Source: UBA1535 sp002323775 | GTDB taxonomy: Bacteria; Bacillota; Clostridia; Tissierellales; Sedimentibacteraceae | DNA: 64,000 nucleotides | Assembly (NCBI GenBank): GCA_031993545.1 | Contig: DAMAHZ010000009.1 | Coordinates: forward strand, 1-64,000 | Reading direction: 5' to 3' | Part shown: in pieces, positions 35,786 to 44,670 of the stretch | Position numbering within the stretch: position 1 is the first letter of the stretch | How the letters are laid out: each line of letters begins with the position of its first letter | The notes under the pieces: model-generated | The model's database searches: none | Told to the model about the DNA's origin: nothing | Seen by the model: only the letters and a program-made list of their open reading frames with translations | Program-made: the position numbers and the translations under genes

Positions 35786-35814
35786 AATATATATCTTTCA
35801 GATATTTTTGTCAA
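35786..35814 (-). promoter_or_regulatory. Promoter of the serS T-box transcript
   Basis: TTGACA (35809-35814), 17 bases, TATATT (35786-35791) on the minus strand. Confidence 0.7.
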
Positions 35815-35893
35815 CATAAATTTTACTGGTAAATTATCCCAATAAAATTTATATATCATTCTTACAAGATAGTATATGCAGTCTGCATAAATC

Positions 35894-36115
35894 TTACAGC
35901 TCTAAATTATTAATAATATCTCTTAACTTTACCAATTCTTCCTTGCTTAAAGTTATACCCTTGCCCATCTTTTCATGGTCCGGTGCCCAATCTCTTATAT
36001 CAAATTTTGCTTTTGAACCATTCCAACTAACAAGATTTATTTCTTTAGTCCAATCTTTCGGATTTGTAGATAAAATACCTAATTCCTCTATAATATCATA
36101 TGTTATTTCTGCCAT
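35894..36115 (-). CDS. YdbC-like PC4-type single-stranded DNA-binding protein
   Basis: A 73-residue protein matching the YdbC/PC4 family: EELGILSTNPKDWTKEINLVSWNG, KFDIRDWAPDHEKMGKGITLSKEE. The Lactococcus YdbC homologue binds single-stranded DNA and RNA as a dimer. Length is normal. GAGGTG precedes the ATG. It is a single-gene unit between serS and a GNAT gene. Confidence 0.92.
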   Translation of the reverse strand: MAEITYDIIEELGILSTNPKDWTKEINLVSWNGSKAKFDIRDWAPDHEKMGKGITLSKEELVKLRDIINNLEL

Positions 36116-36302
36116 AAAACACCTCGCTTAATTATTTATTTTCTTTAAAATTTAACACATTTATATACTTTTTGCAATAAAAATTTACTTTAAAATCAAT
36201 CACCTTTGAAAAACAAAAGAAATCGTCTGATAGCTTAAACAAAACTTTTAGCCTTGTTTCAACTATAGTTAGATATTCTGTTCTTTTGTAATTTCTTTAT
36301 TT

Positions 36303-36767
36303 TTACGCTACTTTCATTATCATTAAGAGACAAGGATTATGCTCACCCCATAATGTAGGAAAACACTCTAAAGCCCTAAATCCTATCGCTTCATAGAATT
36401 TTCTTGTTTTAGCATAGTTTAAATCCGGGTGTGATTCATCTAAAGTTTTGACTTGCAAAAACTCTATTCTATTTTCCTCACACCATCCTATACATTTTTC
36501 CATAAGTTTTTTCCCTATGCCTTTTCTATGATATGCTTGACTAATTCCCATTACATAAACTTCGGCAGAATACACATTATGCTGTTTTATAGCTATAAAT
36601 CCAACTATTGTATTATCATCATAGCAAACAAAAAATGGCATTTTTGAACTTTCTTCTATATATTCATCTATTGCCTCTGGTATACCAAACCAATCTGGAA
36701 GCCCCCTTAAAATATCACCACATATTAATTTTTTAAAATCAATACCTTCAATTTTTTTAATTTCCAT
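36303..36767 (-). CDS. GNAT-family N-acetyltransferase
   Basis: A 154-residue acetyltransferase. The acetyl-CoA loop is HRKGIGKKLMEKC near 92, and the late strand with FYEAIGFRALECFPTLWGEHNPCLLM is well kept. PFFVCYDDNTIVGFIAIKQHN is the middle strand pair. GGAGG precedes the ATG. Substrate unknown. It stands alone among housekeeping genes. Confidence 0.88.
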   Translation of the reverse strand: MEIKKIEGIDFKKLICGDILRGLPDWFGIPEAIDEYIEESSKMPFFVCYDDNTIVGFIAIKQHNVYSAEVYVMGISQAYHRKGIGKKLMEKCIGWCEENRIEFLQVKTLDESHPDLNYAKTRKFYEAIGFRALECFPTLWGEHNPCLLMIMKVA

Positions 36768-36873
36768 GCAAGTCCTCCATTTTAATTACTGATTTAAGTA
36801 TTCAGCTATGATTAGTTTTTTTACTGGCTTAGAATTATGTTTTTCTATTTATATTTATATTTATTATATTTCT

Positions 36874-37092
36874 TTATTTTAATGAATTTTTCTCATCATC
36901 ATTATTTGCAGAGGAAATAACTTCTTTTATGCGTCTTTCTACCTCACTTCGAGGTAACCAAACCTGTCTGTCGCAGGTAGTGCATTTTATCCTAAAGTCA
37001 GCACCAACTCTTAATATTTCCCAATTATATCCTCCGCATGGGTGCGGTTTTTTTAATTTTACTATATCTCCAACATTCAACGGCATTGGCAT
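36874..37092 (-). CDS. DUF951 family protein
   Basis: A 72-residue protein of the DUF951 family: VGDIVKLKKPHPCGGYNWEILRVGADFRIKCTTCDRQVWLPRSEVERRI. Three cysteines suggest a metal site. It is widespread next to origin-proximal genes in Firmicutes, with no established function. AGGAGAT precedes the first of two nearby ATGs, which is used. It follows yedF by 15 bp and is likely co-transcribed with it. Confidence 0.93.
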   Translation of the reverse strand: MPMPLNVGDIVKLKKPHPCGGYNWEILRVGADFRIKCTTCDRQVWLPRSEVERRIKEVISSANNDDEKNSLK

Positions 37093-37107
37093 AAAATCAT
37101 CTCCTAT

Positions 37108-37737
37108 TTAACCAATACTTACAACATTGTTTGAAGCTGATATTGTCTCTACTATATCGTACATATTAGTAATTTCGCCAACTTTTAACTTTTCTTTTAT
37201 TTGATAAAAATCTAGGCATGTTCCACATGAAACAATTCTTGTTCCAGCTTGCAGCAACTTGCTTAGGTCGTCTATTGAATCGGAATTTTCACATGCTAAT
37301 TTAACTCCGCTATTTAAAAATATAATAGCCTCCGGATATGGCTTAACCTGCGTTATAGTGTAAATAAAGCCTTTCATTAAGAGCTTGCCCAAATCCTCTG
37401 AGCCTGAGCCAAGAATATTAGTTCCTATGAAATATACTTTTTTCTTATCAGATTCTTGTAATATAATTTTAGTTTCATTAGCATCACTCAATTCTTTAGA
37501 AGTCGCAGTCGTTTGAGAACTATCAGACAGAGCTTTATTTATTTTTATTACTGTATGCCCATCTTGCTCTGTAAGCTCTGTATTATATCCCATTTTACTG
37601 CAATATTTAACTATATTTTGCTTTGCCGTATCAGTATCTATTAATACCAAAATTTCATTTTGTCCTTCCTCTAAAGCATTTTTAGTTAATATTAGCGGTT
37701 GAGGACAGTTTAATTTTCTTGCGTCTATTGTATTCAT
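37108..37737 (-). CDS. yedF: YedF: TusA-like/DsrE-like protein linked to selenium metabolism
   Basis: A 209-residue two-domain protein. The N-terminal TusA/SirA domain has the CPxP motif as NCPQP at about residues 10-14. The C-terminal DsrE-like domain has FIGTNILGSGSEDLGKLLMKGF and RIVSCGTCLDFY. The family, sulfurtransferase-like YedF, occurs with selenium genes and may pass selenium or sulfur between proteins. AGAAAGGG lies before the ATG. No selA, selB or selD is in the window. A cysteine desulfurase of the type often paired with it lies 12 kb away. Confidence 0.92.
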   Translation of the reverse strand: MNTIDARKLNCPQPLILTKNALEEGQNEILVLIDTDTAKQNIVKYCSKMGYNTELTEQDGHTVIKINKALSDSSQTTATSKELSDANETKIILQESDKKKVYFIGTNILGSGSEDLGKLLMKGFIYTITQVKPYPEAIIFLNSGVKLACENSDSIDDLSKLLQAGTRIVSCGTCLDFYQIKEKLKVGEITNMYDIVETISASNNVVSIG

Positions 37738-37795
37738 TTTATCATTTATCCCTTTCTTAAATAAAGTTATTTTATATTATTTTTTTTATTTTATA

Positions 37796-38041
37796 CTACT
37801 CTGATTTTTCTTTGTTAAAATCGCATTTATCATCTTTATAGTCTATGATGACTTTCTCACATTCTCTGCAAAGGTGTGCAACTACGGCAGAGCCTTTTAA
37901 AAAAGAGTGTTTTGATAACACTACTGATCCTTTATGAAATTCAGCTTTTCCAAATAAGTGACGTTTAGCTTTCCAAGCTATTTCGCTTTGATTTTCTATT
38001 ACACCCTGTTCCATTTCCTTGTTGCAATATGGACATATCAC
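37796..38041 (-). CDS. Zinc-ribbon protein of the DUF6487 (PF20097) type
   Basis: An 81-residue protein with CPYC at the start (residues 3-6) and CREC near 57-60, a two-half zinc ribbon, plus GKAEFHKGSVVL in the middle. It matches the small DUF6487-type proteins. The start codon is GTG at 38041, with AGAAAGGGAGG eight bases before it; no ATG is in range. Function unknown. Confidence 0.82.
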   Translation of the reverse strand: MICPYCNKEMEQGVIENQSEIAWKAKRHLFGKAEFHKGSVVLSKHSFLKGSAVVAHLCRECEKVIIDYKDDKCDFNKEKSE

Positions 38042-38107
38042 GTACTTAACCTCCCTTTCTCAAATAAAATAATTTATGTTATTTTATCTTCTAAATTCTT
38101 ATAACGC

Positions 38108-38803
38108 TCATTTGCCACAACTATAATATAATTCTTTCAAAAAGTCCAAAACAATATCTTTCGTGACAATAGAAGCCTGTTCGCAATTCTTATCAAAATT
38201 TTCCTTGCCTGAATGCGTTGCAGTATCCGTTATGGAGCGTATCGAAATAAAAGGAATTTTATTTGCATAACATACATGAGCAATACTTGCGGTTTCCATA
38301 TCAACTGATAATGGTAAATATTTTTTGTTTATAACATCACGCATATTATCTTCAATAAATTTTTCTCCGGTTACCATCCGTCCTAAATATATTTTTTTAT
38401 TTTTTTCAGAAATGACCTTTGCTATATTTAGGAGGTTTTTATCAGCATCGAAATATATGCTAGACATCCAAGGATGAAATTCAGTTAATACTCCATCATC
38501 AACATCATGATATGCTGTTTGAGTTGAGATTACAGTATCCAAAAGATTTATGCTTTTATCCATGCCACCTGCTGTACCTGCATTTATAATTGAATCAACA
38601 CAATATGTATCTATCAATATTTGAGTAGCAATAGCCGCATTAACTTTACAAACACCGCTATAGAGCGCAACAATTGATACGCCGTTTATAGTGCCCTCAT
38701 AAAATTTTAACATAGCCTTCTCTGTCACAACAACACTCTCTATATGTGGCAATAATGGTTTAAGTTCTTCGCCACCAGCACAAATTATACCTATTTTTTG
38801 CAT
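38108..38803 (-). CDS. mtnN: 5'-methylthioadenosine/S-adenosylhomocysteine nucleosidase
   Basis: A 231-residue nucleosidase that splits adenine from MTA and SAH in methyl recycling. IGIICAGGEELKPLL at the start, INAGTAGGMDKSINLLD for the phosphorylase fold, the catalytic VDMETASIAHVCY near 170 and SIRSITDTA with the catalytic aspartate are typical. The N-terminal part IICAGGEE replaces the usual IIGAMDEE. GAGGTAAG precedes the ATG. It begins four bases after the pyrophosphohydrolase stop, so the two are coupled. With two methyltransferases in the window, SAH recycling is relevant. Confidence 0.92.
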   Translation of the reverse strand: MQKIGIICAGGEELKPLLPHIESVVVTEKAMLKFYEGTINGVSIVALYSGVCKVNAAIATQILIDTYCVDSIINAGTAGGMDKSINLLDTVISTQTAYHDVDDGVLTEFHPWMSSIYFDADKNLLNIAKVISEKNKKIYLGRMVTGEKFIEDNMRDVINKKYLPLSVDMETASIAHVCYANKIPFISIRSITDTATHSGKENFDKNCEQASIVTKDIVLDFLKELYYSCGK

Positions 38804-38807
38804 ATGC

Positions 38808-39116
38808 TTACCTCTTTGATATTAAAAAATATTTCTTTGAAAAACCTCCACGTTTACTATGTTTTTCTTGTCTTATTTTTTCTAATTCAGACAAAGTGCA
38901 GTTTCTTGCTTCACATATTGCATGTATAACTTCTAAAACATCAGCTAATTCTTCTATTTCTTTGCTTTCTTGGTATTCCTTAACTTCCTCAAAAAGCTTT
39001 TTTTCTAGTTCAATTAGGTATTCATCATCAGACAAGATTTCTACAGATGGAATTTCTCCCTGTTGCCTTATGATGTCAGGAATTTTATCCCTAACCAATT
39101 TTTTAAATTCTTGCAT
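38808..39116 (-). CDS. MazG-like nucleoside triphosphate pyrophosphohydrolase
   Basis: A 102-residue all-alpha NTP pyrophosphohydrolase of the HisE/MazG group: KLVRDKIPDIIRQQG at the start, then EEVKEYQES...EELADVLEVIHAI with the EExxE-12-ExxD-type metal site. These destroy abnormal nucleotides. GAGGTGAG precedes the ATG. It is first of a two-gene unit with mtnN. Confidence 0.88.
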   Translation of the reverse strand: MQEFKKLVRDKIPDIIRQQGEIPSVEILSDDEYLIELEKKLFEEVKEYQESKEIEELADVLEVIHAICEARNCTLSELEKIRQEKHSKRGGFSKKYFLISKR

Positions 39117-39327
39117 TGCTCACCTCATATATAAAATTCTAGTCCATACTTTAAGTTGATATATATATATCTTCGTCAATTAATATTATTTTACACATTT
39201 AACCTTTAAAACGTCTTAATTTAAACAATCAGTTTCTTAGCTTCTCAATTATCTATATCATTTAACTTACCGGTAAATCAATAAGTTATTTGGTATCCTT
39301 GTTTTGTAATTACATTATACTGTTTAT

Positions 39328-39747
39328 CTAGTTATCAAATTTGATTTTAATCAAACTTTCAATATACTTTAAATCTTTATCTGTTTTAACATCTACCATA
39401 AAAGAACGTCCCTCTGCATAGCATTTAGACTCTCTAATAGTTTCAATTATATTTTGAGGAACATCTGCTTTTTCAGCTGCTACAACAGCTTTTTCCCCAA
39501 ATACAAAATTCGCTTTTAAAAATCCGTCTTGAGGAATCAGATATAAAATAGTGCGTTTCTTACTTTTTATTACAAATGTCCAGCCAGACTGTTTACTGTA
39601 AAATTTCCACTCACATACAATATCTTGATAGTTATTTTCCATATGCTCTAAAATTTTACACCAAACCAGCTTATTATCCCTTAAAACTTCTCCCAGCCTT
39701 TCATCATTTGGCATTTCTTCCTTTTCTGAAAATACACTTAAAGACAT
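39328..39747 (-). CDS. DUF3788 family protein
   Basis: A 139-residue protein of the DUF3788 family: CEWKFYSKQSGWTFVIKSKKRTILYLIP, FGEKAVVAAEKADVP, AEGRSFMVDVKT, and a closing ESLIKIKFDN. Function unknown. It has its own ribosome binding region (AGGAG) and is the first of a run of unrelated single-gene units on the minus strand. Confidence 0.85.
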   Translation of the reverse strand: MSLSVFSEKEEMPNDERLGEVLRDNKLVWCKILEHMENNYQDIVCEWKFYSKQSGWTFVIKSKKRTILYLIPQDGFLKANFVFGEKAVVAAEKADVPQNIIETIRESKCYAEGRSFMVDVKTDKDLKYIESLIKIKFDN

Positions 39748-39849
39748 ATTATTTTACTCCTCAAATTATTAACTTTTACATATCAAATATAAAAATTTCT
39801 ATTAATTGTATGTACTTACATAAAACATTTTGTATAGCTACTATACTTT

Positions 39850-40821
39850 TTAATCATTCAATGACAGCAGCGAATTTATTTTAAACCAGTTTTCAGTTAA
39901 CCATAACATTTCGTTTTTGAAACGACTTACCTTCTCTGAAGCGATTTTGATATAGCTTGGCTGTATCCACCACGGTATTTCAATGCACCATGATAATCTC
40001 AAGGAATCTGCAACATCAAACAAGGTCAGTTTCAAATGCTGTGAATAACCCTTGATAAAAGCATTTATTTTTTCTATACTTATTTTATCATCTTCTAATG
40101 CAAAGGACAATATTGCTCTACCTATATCATGCCAAATATAACTGTAATGGTTGCGGTCAAAATCAATTATTGCTGATACACAATCTGCGTGAAACAGCAT
40201 GTTATCAGGAGTAAAATCTTCATGGGCAATTCCCCTTGGTAATCTATCAAAAAATTTATTTGTAAGCTTGTTCAATATATCTTCTTGTGCAAAAATAGCT
40301 TTTTTATATTCTTCTGAGAGCTCTGATGAACATTCTTTTATACAGCTATGGTAATTAGTCCACAATGAATTAATTAATTTTTCATTATCAATTGGAAAGC
40401 CCTTAACCGACTGCAATGGTATTTTTGAAAAAGCTTTATGAATTAATGCACAGGTACTGCCAAGACTTTGCATTTGGTCTATCGATATAGTATTTGGTTG
40501 CTCTATCTTACCCTGACAAAACTCCATAACCATATATGATACTTCATTATCTAAAAAACGAATGGCTCTACTCTCATATTGCCATATACGAGGACAAGAA
40601 ACGCCTTCTTTTTCAAGAATAATCTGTCTTTGTAGTGCGGATTCAATTGATTCTAATTGCCCCCTGCTAAAGCGTTCATTGCTATACTGCTTAATAAGTA
40701 AATCTCCTTTATCAGAAGAAACCTTCCATTTCTTATTCAGCCAGCCACCTGTCACAGGTATGATTTCTTCACACACTATGCCATAGCTATCTTTCAAATC
40801 TTTTTTAATAATATCATTCAT
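39850..40821 (-). CDS. Aminoglycoside phosphotransferase/CotS-like kinase
   Basis: A 323-residue small-molecule kinase fold. GWLNKKWKV and LLIKQY are the ATP lobe, the catalytic loop is GIAHEDFTPDNMLF near 197, and the metal site is IIDFDRN near 215. The arrangement fits the APH/choline kinase group, with CotS-like spore-coat kinases as the nearest in length. It is not clearly an antibiotic-resistance enzyme. The substrate is unknown. Confidence 0.87.
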   Translation of the reverse strand: MNDIIKKDLKDSYGIVCEEIIPVTGGWLNKKWKVSSDKGDLLIKQYSNERFSRGQLESIESALQRQIILEKEGVSCPRIWQYESRAIRFLDNEVSYMVMEFCQGKIEQPNTISIDQMQSLGSTCALIHKAFSKIPLQSVKGFPIDNEKLINSLWTNYHSCIKECSSELSEEYKKAIFAQEDILNKLTNKFFDRLPRGIAHEDFTPDNMLFHADCVSAIIDFDRNHYSYIWHDIGRAILSFALEDDKISIEKINAFIKGYSQHLKLTLFDVADSLRLSWCIEIPWWIQPSYIKIASEKVSRFKNEMLWLTENWFKINSLLSLND

Positions 40822-40954
40822 AGAATAACCTCTTAATAAGATTTTGTAAAAATACTCTAATAAAGTCTTAAAAATATCACCTTGTTAAATTTCCAAAGCA
40901 TAGACTTTTATTTTCCATAATTATCATATTTATTATAAACTTTTATTTGCTTTC

Positions 40955-41437
40955 TTATAAAAAACTCTGTGTTTGCAGCCATACATCAATCATTTTTACC
41001 TTTGCGTCTCTACCCATCAATTTATAATATATTCGCCATTCCTCAACAGATTGCAAAGGAATTTTTACTCCATCAACTTCTGTATAATCTTTAATATCCT
41101 CTGCCTTTAATGGAAAGTAATACTCCTTATCATTGTCGATAATACTAAATCCAGACATTACATCAATATCAACACCATCGACATTGAACTTCCAAAAACA
41201 TTTTGACCTGCATTTAAAATTTGGACTGGATGTCTGCATATTTCCTAAAGATAATAAAATATCTTTTAAAACCTCTGCATCTTCTTCAGCAACCATTATA
41301 TCTATATCATTAAATTCAGACACAATTCCTTTAAAATACAATAACATAGAAGCTCCTACAGCCCATGTAGCATCTTTACTGTTTAATTTCTTTGCAATCT
41401 TCGAAAGTACATTTAGCTTGATTTCTATATTTTCCAC
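40955..41437 (-). CDS. Nucleotidyltransferase-like protein
   Basis: A 160-residue protein with the Pol-beta-type nucleotidyltransferase start WAVGASMLLYFKG and FNDIDIMV (a GxS...DxD pattern), then WKFNVDGVDIDVMSG for the third acidic residue. This group includes aminoglycoside adenylyltransferase-like and AbiEii/MNT-type toxins. No HEPN or antitoxin partner is next to it; the neighbours are a kinase-like gene and a GNAT. Substrate unknown. Confidence 0.78.
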   Translation of the reverse strand: MENIEIKLNVLSKIAKKLNSKDATWAVGASMLLYFKGIVSEFNDIDIMVAEEDAEVLKDILLSLGNMQTSSPNFKCRSKCFWKFNVDGVDIDVMSGFSIIDNDKEYYFPLKAEDIKDYTEVDGVKIPLQSVEEWRIYYKLMGRDAKVKMIDVWLQTQSFL

Positions 41438-41723
41438 TTTATTTTCCTTATCTATATTATTTTTTTAAATGTCATAGCTATTTATTAATTTCTGTATTTC
41501 CATAACTTCTACAAAACTAAGAATGATTTCTTGCATATGATTGTTTATTTACTAACAATATCTTTAATATTATTATATAAATTTTTTCAATTTCAAAAAT
41601 TCTATATACCACAACTATATATTGAAAATTGTTTTATCAATTAATAATTTTCAATTGCTTATTTTATATTTTTATTATAATCTAACATAAAATAAATGTT
41701 AGCATACCAATCTTTGTTATTAT

Positions 41724-41739
41724 TGTTTCACGTGAAACA
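41724..41739. promoter_or_regulatory. parS site 1
   Basis: Perfect TGTTTCACGTGAAACA, the ParB (Spo0J) binding palindrome, in a 335-bp gap that otherwise holds nothing I recognise. The parA and parB genes are at the right end of the window. Confidence 0.95.
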
Positions 41740-41772
41740 ATAATTTTATATGAAGTAAAAAACCACAGCAAA

Positions 41773-42282
41773 TTATAATTCTATCCAATATCTTCTTGAT
41801 AATCTATCAACACCATCTATTGTGTTTATAATTTTATCTTGCAGTATTCCACCATTTTTTTCTATAACTCGTGCCGAACCAAAATTGTTATCATTGCAGG
41901 TAATTAAAACTTTATTAAGTCCTAAAACATCTTTAGCGTAAACCAAAGCTTTTGACAGCATTATTGTACCGATACCCTTATTCCAGTATGAGTATCTAAT
42001 ACCATATCCTATATTCCCCCCAAATCTTAACAACGAATCGGTCAAGCTATGTCTAATAGATATTTCCCCTATAAACTCATCCTTGTCTACCAACCAAAAA
42101 TATGTTGCTTTAACGTAGCCCTCTGGCAAATTTCTGCCAGTTCTATAGTCTTCCATTTTTTCGAATATATCATATTTTGATATATCAAAAAAGTCGTACG
42201 TATCAATATTATTTTGTTCATATTCTTCAATCGCATCAATATATGATTGATAATACTTTTCGCTTGGTGTAACTAATTCCAT
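41773..42282 (-). CDS. GNAT-family N-acetyltransferase (RimJ/RimL-like)
   Basis: A 169-residue acetyltransferase: YFWLVDKDEFIGEISIRHSLTDSLLRFGGNIGYGIRYSYWNKGIGTIMLSKAL in pieces gives the core strands and the acetyl-CoA loop (NKGIGT). VLITCNDNNFGSARVIEKNGG is the RimJ/L-type C-terminal half. Substrate unknown. It lies 19 bp downstream of a methyltransferase gene on the same strand and may share its transcript. Confidence 0.9.
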   Translation of the reverse strand: MELVTPSEKYYQSYIDAIEEYEQNNIDTYDFFDISKYDIFEKMEDYRTGRNLPEGYVKATYFWLVDKDEFIGEISIRHSLTDSLLRFGGNIGYGIRYSYWNKGIGTIMLSKALVYAKDVLGLNKVLITCNDNNFGSARVIEKNGGILQDKIINTIDGVDRLSRRYWIEL

Positions 42283-42301
42283 ATGTTTTTCTCCTATATC
42301 G

Positions 42302-43018
42302 TTATGATTTTTTAATTATAAGATGATTATAAAATGAAATTTTTATGAAATCATCTATCTCAGATACTGCAAGCTCAGCTTCTAGCATTTTATTTTGCCA
42401 AGATAACTCATACTTAATATCATTATTTTGCTGCAAAGCCCAAAATGTACGTATCCCATAAGTTTTGTCAATGATAAATCCATCTTTCCATTTTAAAACA
42501 TCCAAATTATCATAATAATTGACTTTGCCAAAGCTTTGTGCGATACTATCACCACCATTTAGTATTGAAAGAGCATCATCTACATTGTTTTCAAAAACTA
42601 CCTTTTGCATTATCTTTCCATTGTAGTTATGTTTTATAATAGATATAAAACCCTCATCTTTTAATATTCGATGAAATTCATTAATTATATCAATACGTTC
42701 TAAGGCATATTCTAAAACATTGTGACAGATAATTACATCAAAGCTCTTGCTGTCCAATTCTCTTAGCTTATCAATTCCACCTGTTATTTGTAGGTATTTA
42801 TTATCTTGCAGCCTATTTTCTATCATTTCAATGTTTGGCTCTATACCAATGACCTCATTATCCTTGGCTAAGCTATTGGATAGTATTCCAAATCCATTTC
42901 CAAAATCTAATACTCTTAAACCTTTTATATTGTTTAATTGATTTTCAACAATTTTGTAAAATATTTTGCTCCAAGGCTTATCCAAACACTCGTAATACGA
43001 TTTTACCTGTTCATTCAT
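42302..43018 (-). CDS. Class I SAM-dependent methyltransferase
   Basis: A 238-residue methyltransferase with motif I VLDFGNGFGILSNSLAK, VIGIEPNIEMI, and FDVIICHNVLEYALE. It belongs to the UbiE/BioC-like group; the acceptor is unknown. The open frame begins at a GTG at 43027, but GAGGTG stands six bases before the ATG at 43018, which is used. It is unrelated in detail to the methyltransferase at 28.5 kb. Confidence 0.9.
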   Translation of the reverse strand: MNEQVKSYYECLDKPWSKIFYKIVENQLNNIKGLRVLDFGNGFGILSNSLAKDNEVIGIEPNIEMIENRLQDNKYLQITGGIDKLRELDSKSFDVIICHNVLEYALERIDIINEFHRILKDEGFISIIKHNYNGKIMQKVVFENNVDDALSILNGGDSIAQSFGKVNYYDNLDVLKWKDGFIIDKTYGIRTFWALQQNNDIKYELSWQNKMLEAELAVSEIDDFIKISFYNHLIIKKS

Positions 43019-43054
43019 AATCAGCACCTCAAATTTAATCCTCTATAGTTAAAG

Positions 43055-43486
43055 CTATAATCTCAAGCTTAAAGTAAATTTATAATGACTATTTTTCATG
43101 TTTTGCTTTAAGTAAAATTCGTGGCTCTTTTCACGAATTTGATTACAGCATACTTCCAACAAAACACATTCATTTTCAGTTGCTATTTCTTTAAGTCGAT
43201 TGAAAAGCATTTGACCAACACCTTGTCCCTGATAATTTTTACTGACAACAATCTCTTGTATCTCAGCAACCTTACTCACATGATGCAATAATCCCTGTAT
43301 ATGCAAACTTGCAAATCCTATGACATTTTGATTATCTATAGCTAAGAGGTAGTGAATGTCAGGACTAATAACATTCTTTCTAAAAATTTCTTCAAAAGAT
43401 GCCTTATCTAATTCGGTATGCTCAAGTTCACATAACAGATAATATATATCTTGGCTATTTTCCATTGCAGCATTTATACAGTGCAT
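43055..43486 (-). CDS. GNAT-family N-acetyltransferase
   Basis: A 143-residue acetyltransferase: HYLLAIDNQNVIGFASLHIQ, EIQEIVVSKNYQGQGVGQMLFNRLKEIA with the acetyl-CoA loop QGQGVG, and CVLLEVCCNQIREKSHEFYLKQNMKNSHYKF at the end. GGAGG lies close to the ATG. Substrate unknown. Confidence 0.9.
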   Translation of the reverse strand: MHCINAAMENSQDIYYLLCELEHTELDKASFEEIFRKNVISPDIHYLLAIDNQNVIGFASLHIQGLLHHVSKVAEIQEIVVSKNYQGQGVGQMLFNRLKEIATENECVLLEVCCNQIREKSHEFYLKQNMKNSHYKFTLSLRL

Positions 43487-43606
43487 ATTTACTTCCTCCG
43501 CTTTATTACTAACACCTTTAATTCTTGTACTACTTTTAGTTTAAGAAAATAAAAATTATATGTCTCCTGATGTATTCCGTATCTCAGCTCACCAACAGAA
43601 TTTAAT

Positions 43607-44077
43607 TTACATACCTATCAATCCAAACTCTAATTTAAGTGCTTCATATCTTTGTTTTTCATGCTCTGCAACATCAAATAAAGGATTATATAAGCAATGC
43701 TGTAAAACATCAGCATCAACTAATACTTCGTCAAAACTAGAATGTTTACTACCTTTGTTGCTATGATTATATATTGCATTGCAAATAATTTTGATTTCAT
43801 CATCAGAAAAAATTTGTAGTGAGGACAAAATTTCGTTAGACATAACAGCTCCTTTATGCGCATGGTCTTTTGTGTCCATAGTTGAATACGAATAAATGTC
43901 GTGGAGCATACCGGCTATCGCTGCCAATTCAACATTTTCTTTTCTTTTTAAAGCAATCATTACACAGGCTTGTGAAACGCCATATAAATGTAAATAAGCA
44001 CATCTGCGTTCAATCACATCTGACATATGTAACAATACATTGTCAACATAATCTCTGACTTTTTCAATTCTATTCAT
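43607..44077 (-). CDS. HD-domain phosphohydrolase
   Basis: A 156-residue HD protein: RRCAYLHLYGVSQACVMIALKR, then AAIAGMLHDIYSYS with the HD pair near 77, AHKGAVMSNEIL, AIYNHSN and the distal aspartate in VLVDADVLQH. All metal ligands of the superfamily are present. Substrate unknown. AGGAGT precedes the ATG. Confidence 0.86.
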   Translation of the reverse strand: MNRIEKVRDYVDNVLLHMSDVIERRCAYLHLYGVSQACVMIALKRKENVELAAIAGMLHDIYSYSTMDTKDHAHKGAVMSNEILSSLQIFSDDEIKIICNAIYNHSNKGSKHSSFDEVLVDADVLQHCLYNPLFDVAEHEKQRYEALKLEFGLIGM

Positions 44078-44200
44078 CTATTTACTCCTCACATCAATTA
44101 TAAAATTTAATATATTTTACTATATATATCAAACCTGTACAATATCTATTTTTAAAATTAAGCTTAATAATAACCCATAATAAATCGTTATTATATCAAT

Positions 44201-44530
44201 TTATATTCCCAAAATTGTTATCGTGTCTATAGTGCTAAAGGCTAAATTTATCCATAAATCTATTTCGTCAATAACGTCCTTGACTGCACCGCCAATTACT
44301 TCGCTTTTAAGCCTAATCCGTTTCCATTTTTCTTTATCTATCTCTGTAATTCCATAATAATCGAATTCAGGCAGTGCTTTAGAAAAAAACTCATATAAAC
44401 TTAAATCATCAAAAATATCAGCGTCTAAGCATAATGAGTCTGAAAGCCAATGTTTATCATTAAAGCTACCCTTTTGAAATTCAAAATAGCATGTACCTTT
44501 TCTTTGAATGTTTGTACAACAATATTTCAT
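44201..44530 (-). CDS. Hypothetical protein, 109 aa
   Basis: Not recognised. The protein starts MKYCCTNIQRKGTCYFEFQ with three cysteines in the first 16 residues, then acidic and aromatic stretches (LDADIFDDLSLYEFFSKALPEFDYYGITEID) and an amphipathic end. There is no signal peptide or membrane segment. GAGG lies nine bases before the ATG at 44530; a TTG two codons earlier is not needed. It lies just beyond parS site 2 and next to an SMI1/KNR4 gene. Several small proteins of this size act as immunity proteins, which is only a possibility here. Confidence 0.65.
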   Translation of the reverse strand: MKYCCTNIQRKGTCYFEFQKGSFNDKHWLSDSLCLDADIFDDLSLYEFFSKALPEFDYYGITEIDKEKWKRIRLKSEVIGGAVKDVIDEIDLWINLAFSTIDTITILGI

Positions 44531-44561
44531 TTTCAATAACCTCAGCTATTATTTTTATTAA

Positions 44562-44577
44562 TGTTTCACGTGAAACA
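44562..44577. promoter_or_regulatory. parS site 2
   Basis: Perfect TGTTTCACGTGAAACA, in the gap upstream of the 109-residue hypothetical gene. Confidence 0.95.
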
Positions 44578-44670
44578 TTTTATTTAATATTATTGTTATC
44601 CGTTAATTTTCTGCTAATAATATCAAATTAATATTATTAGTTTATTTATAAAGATATTTTATCTGTTATA

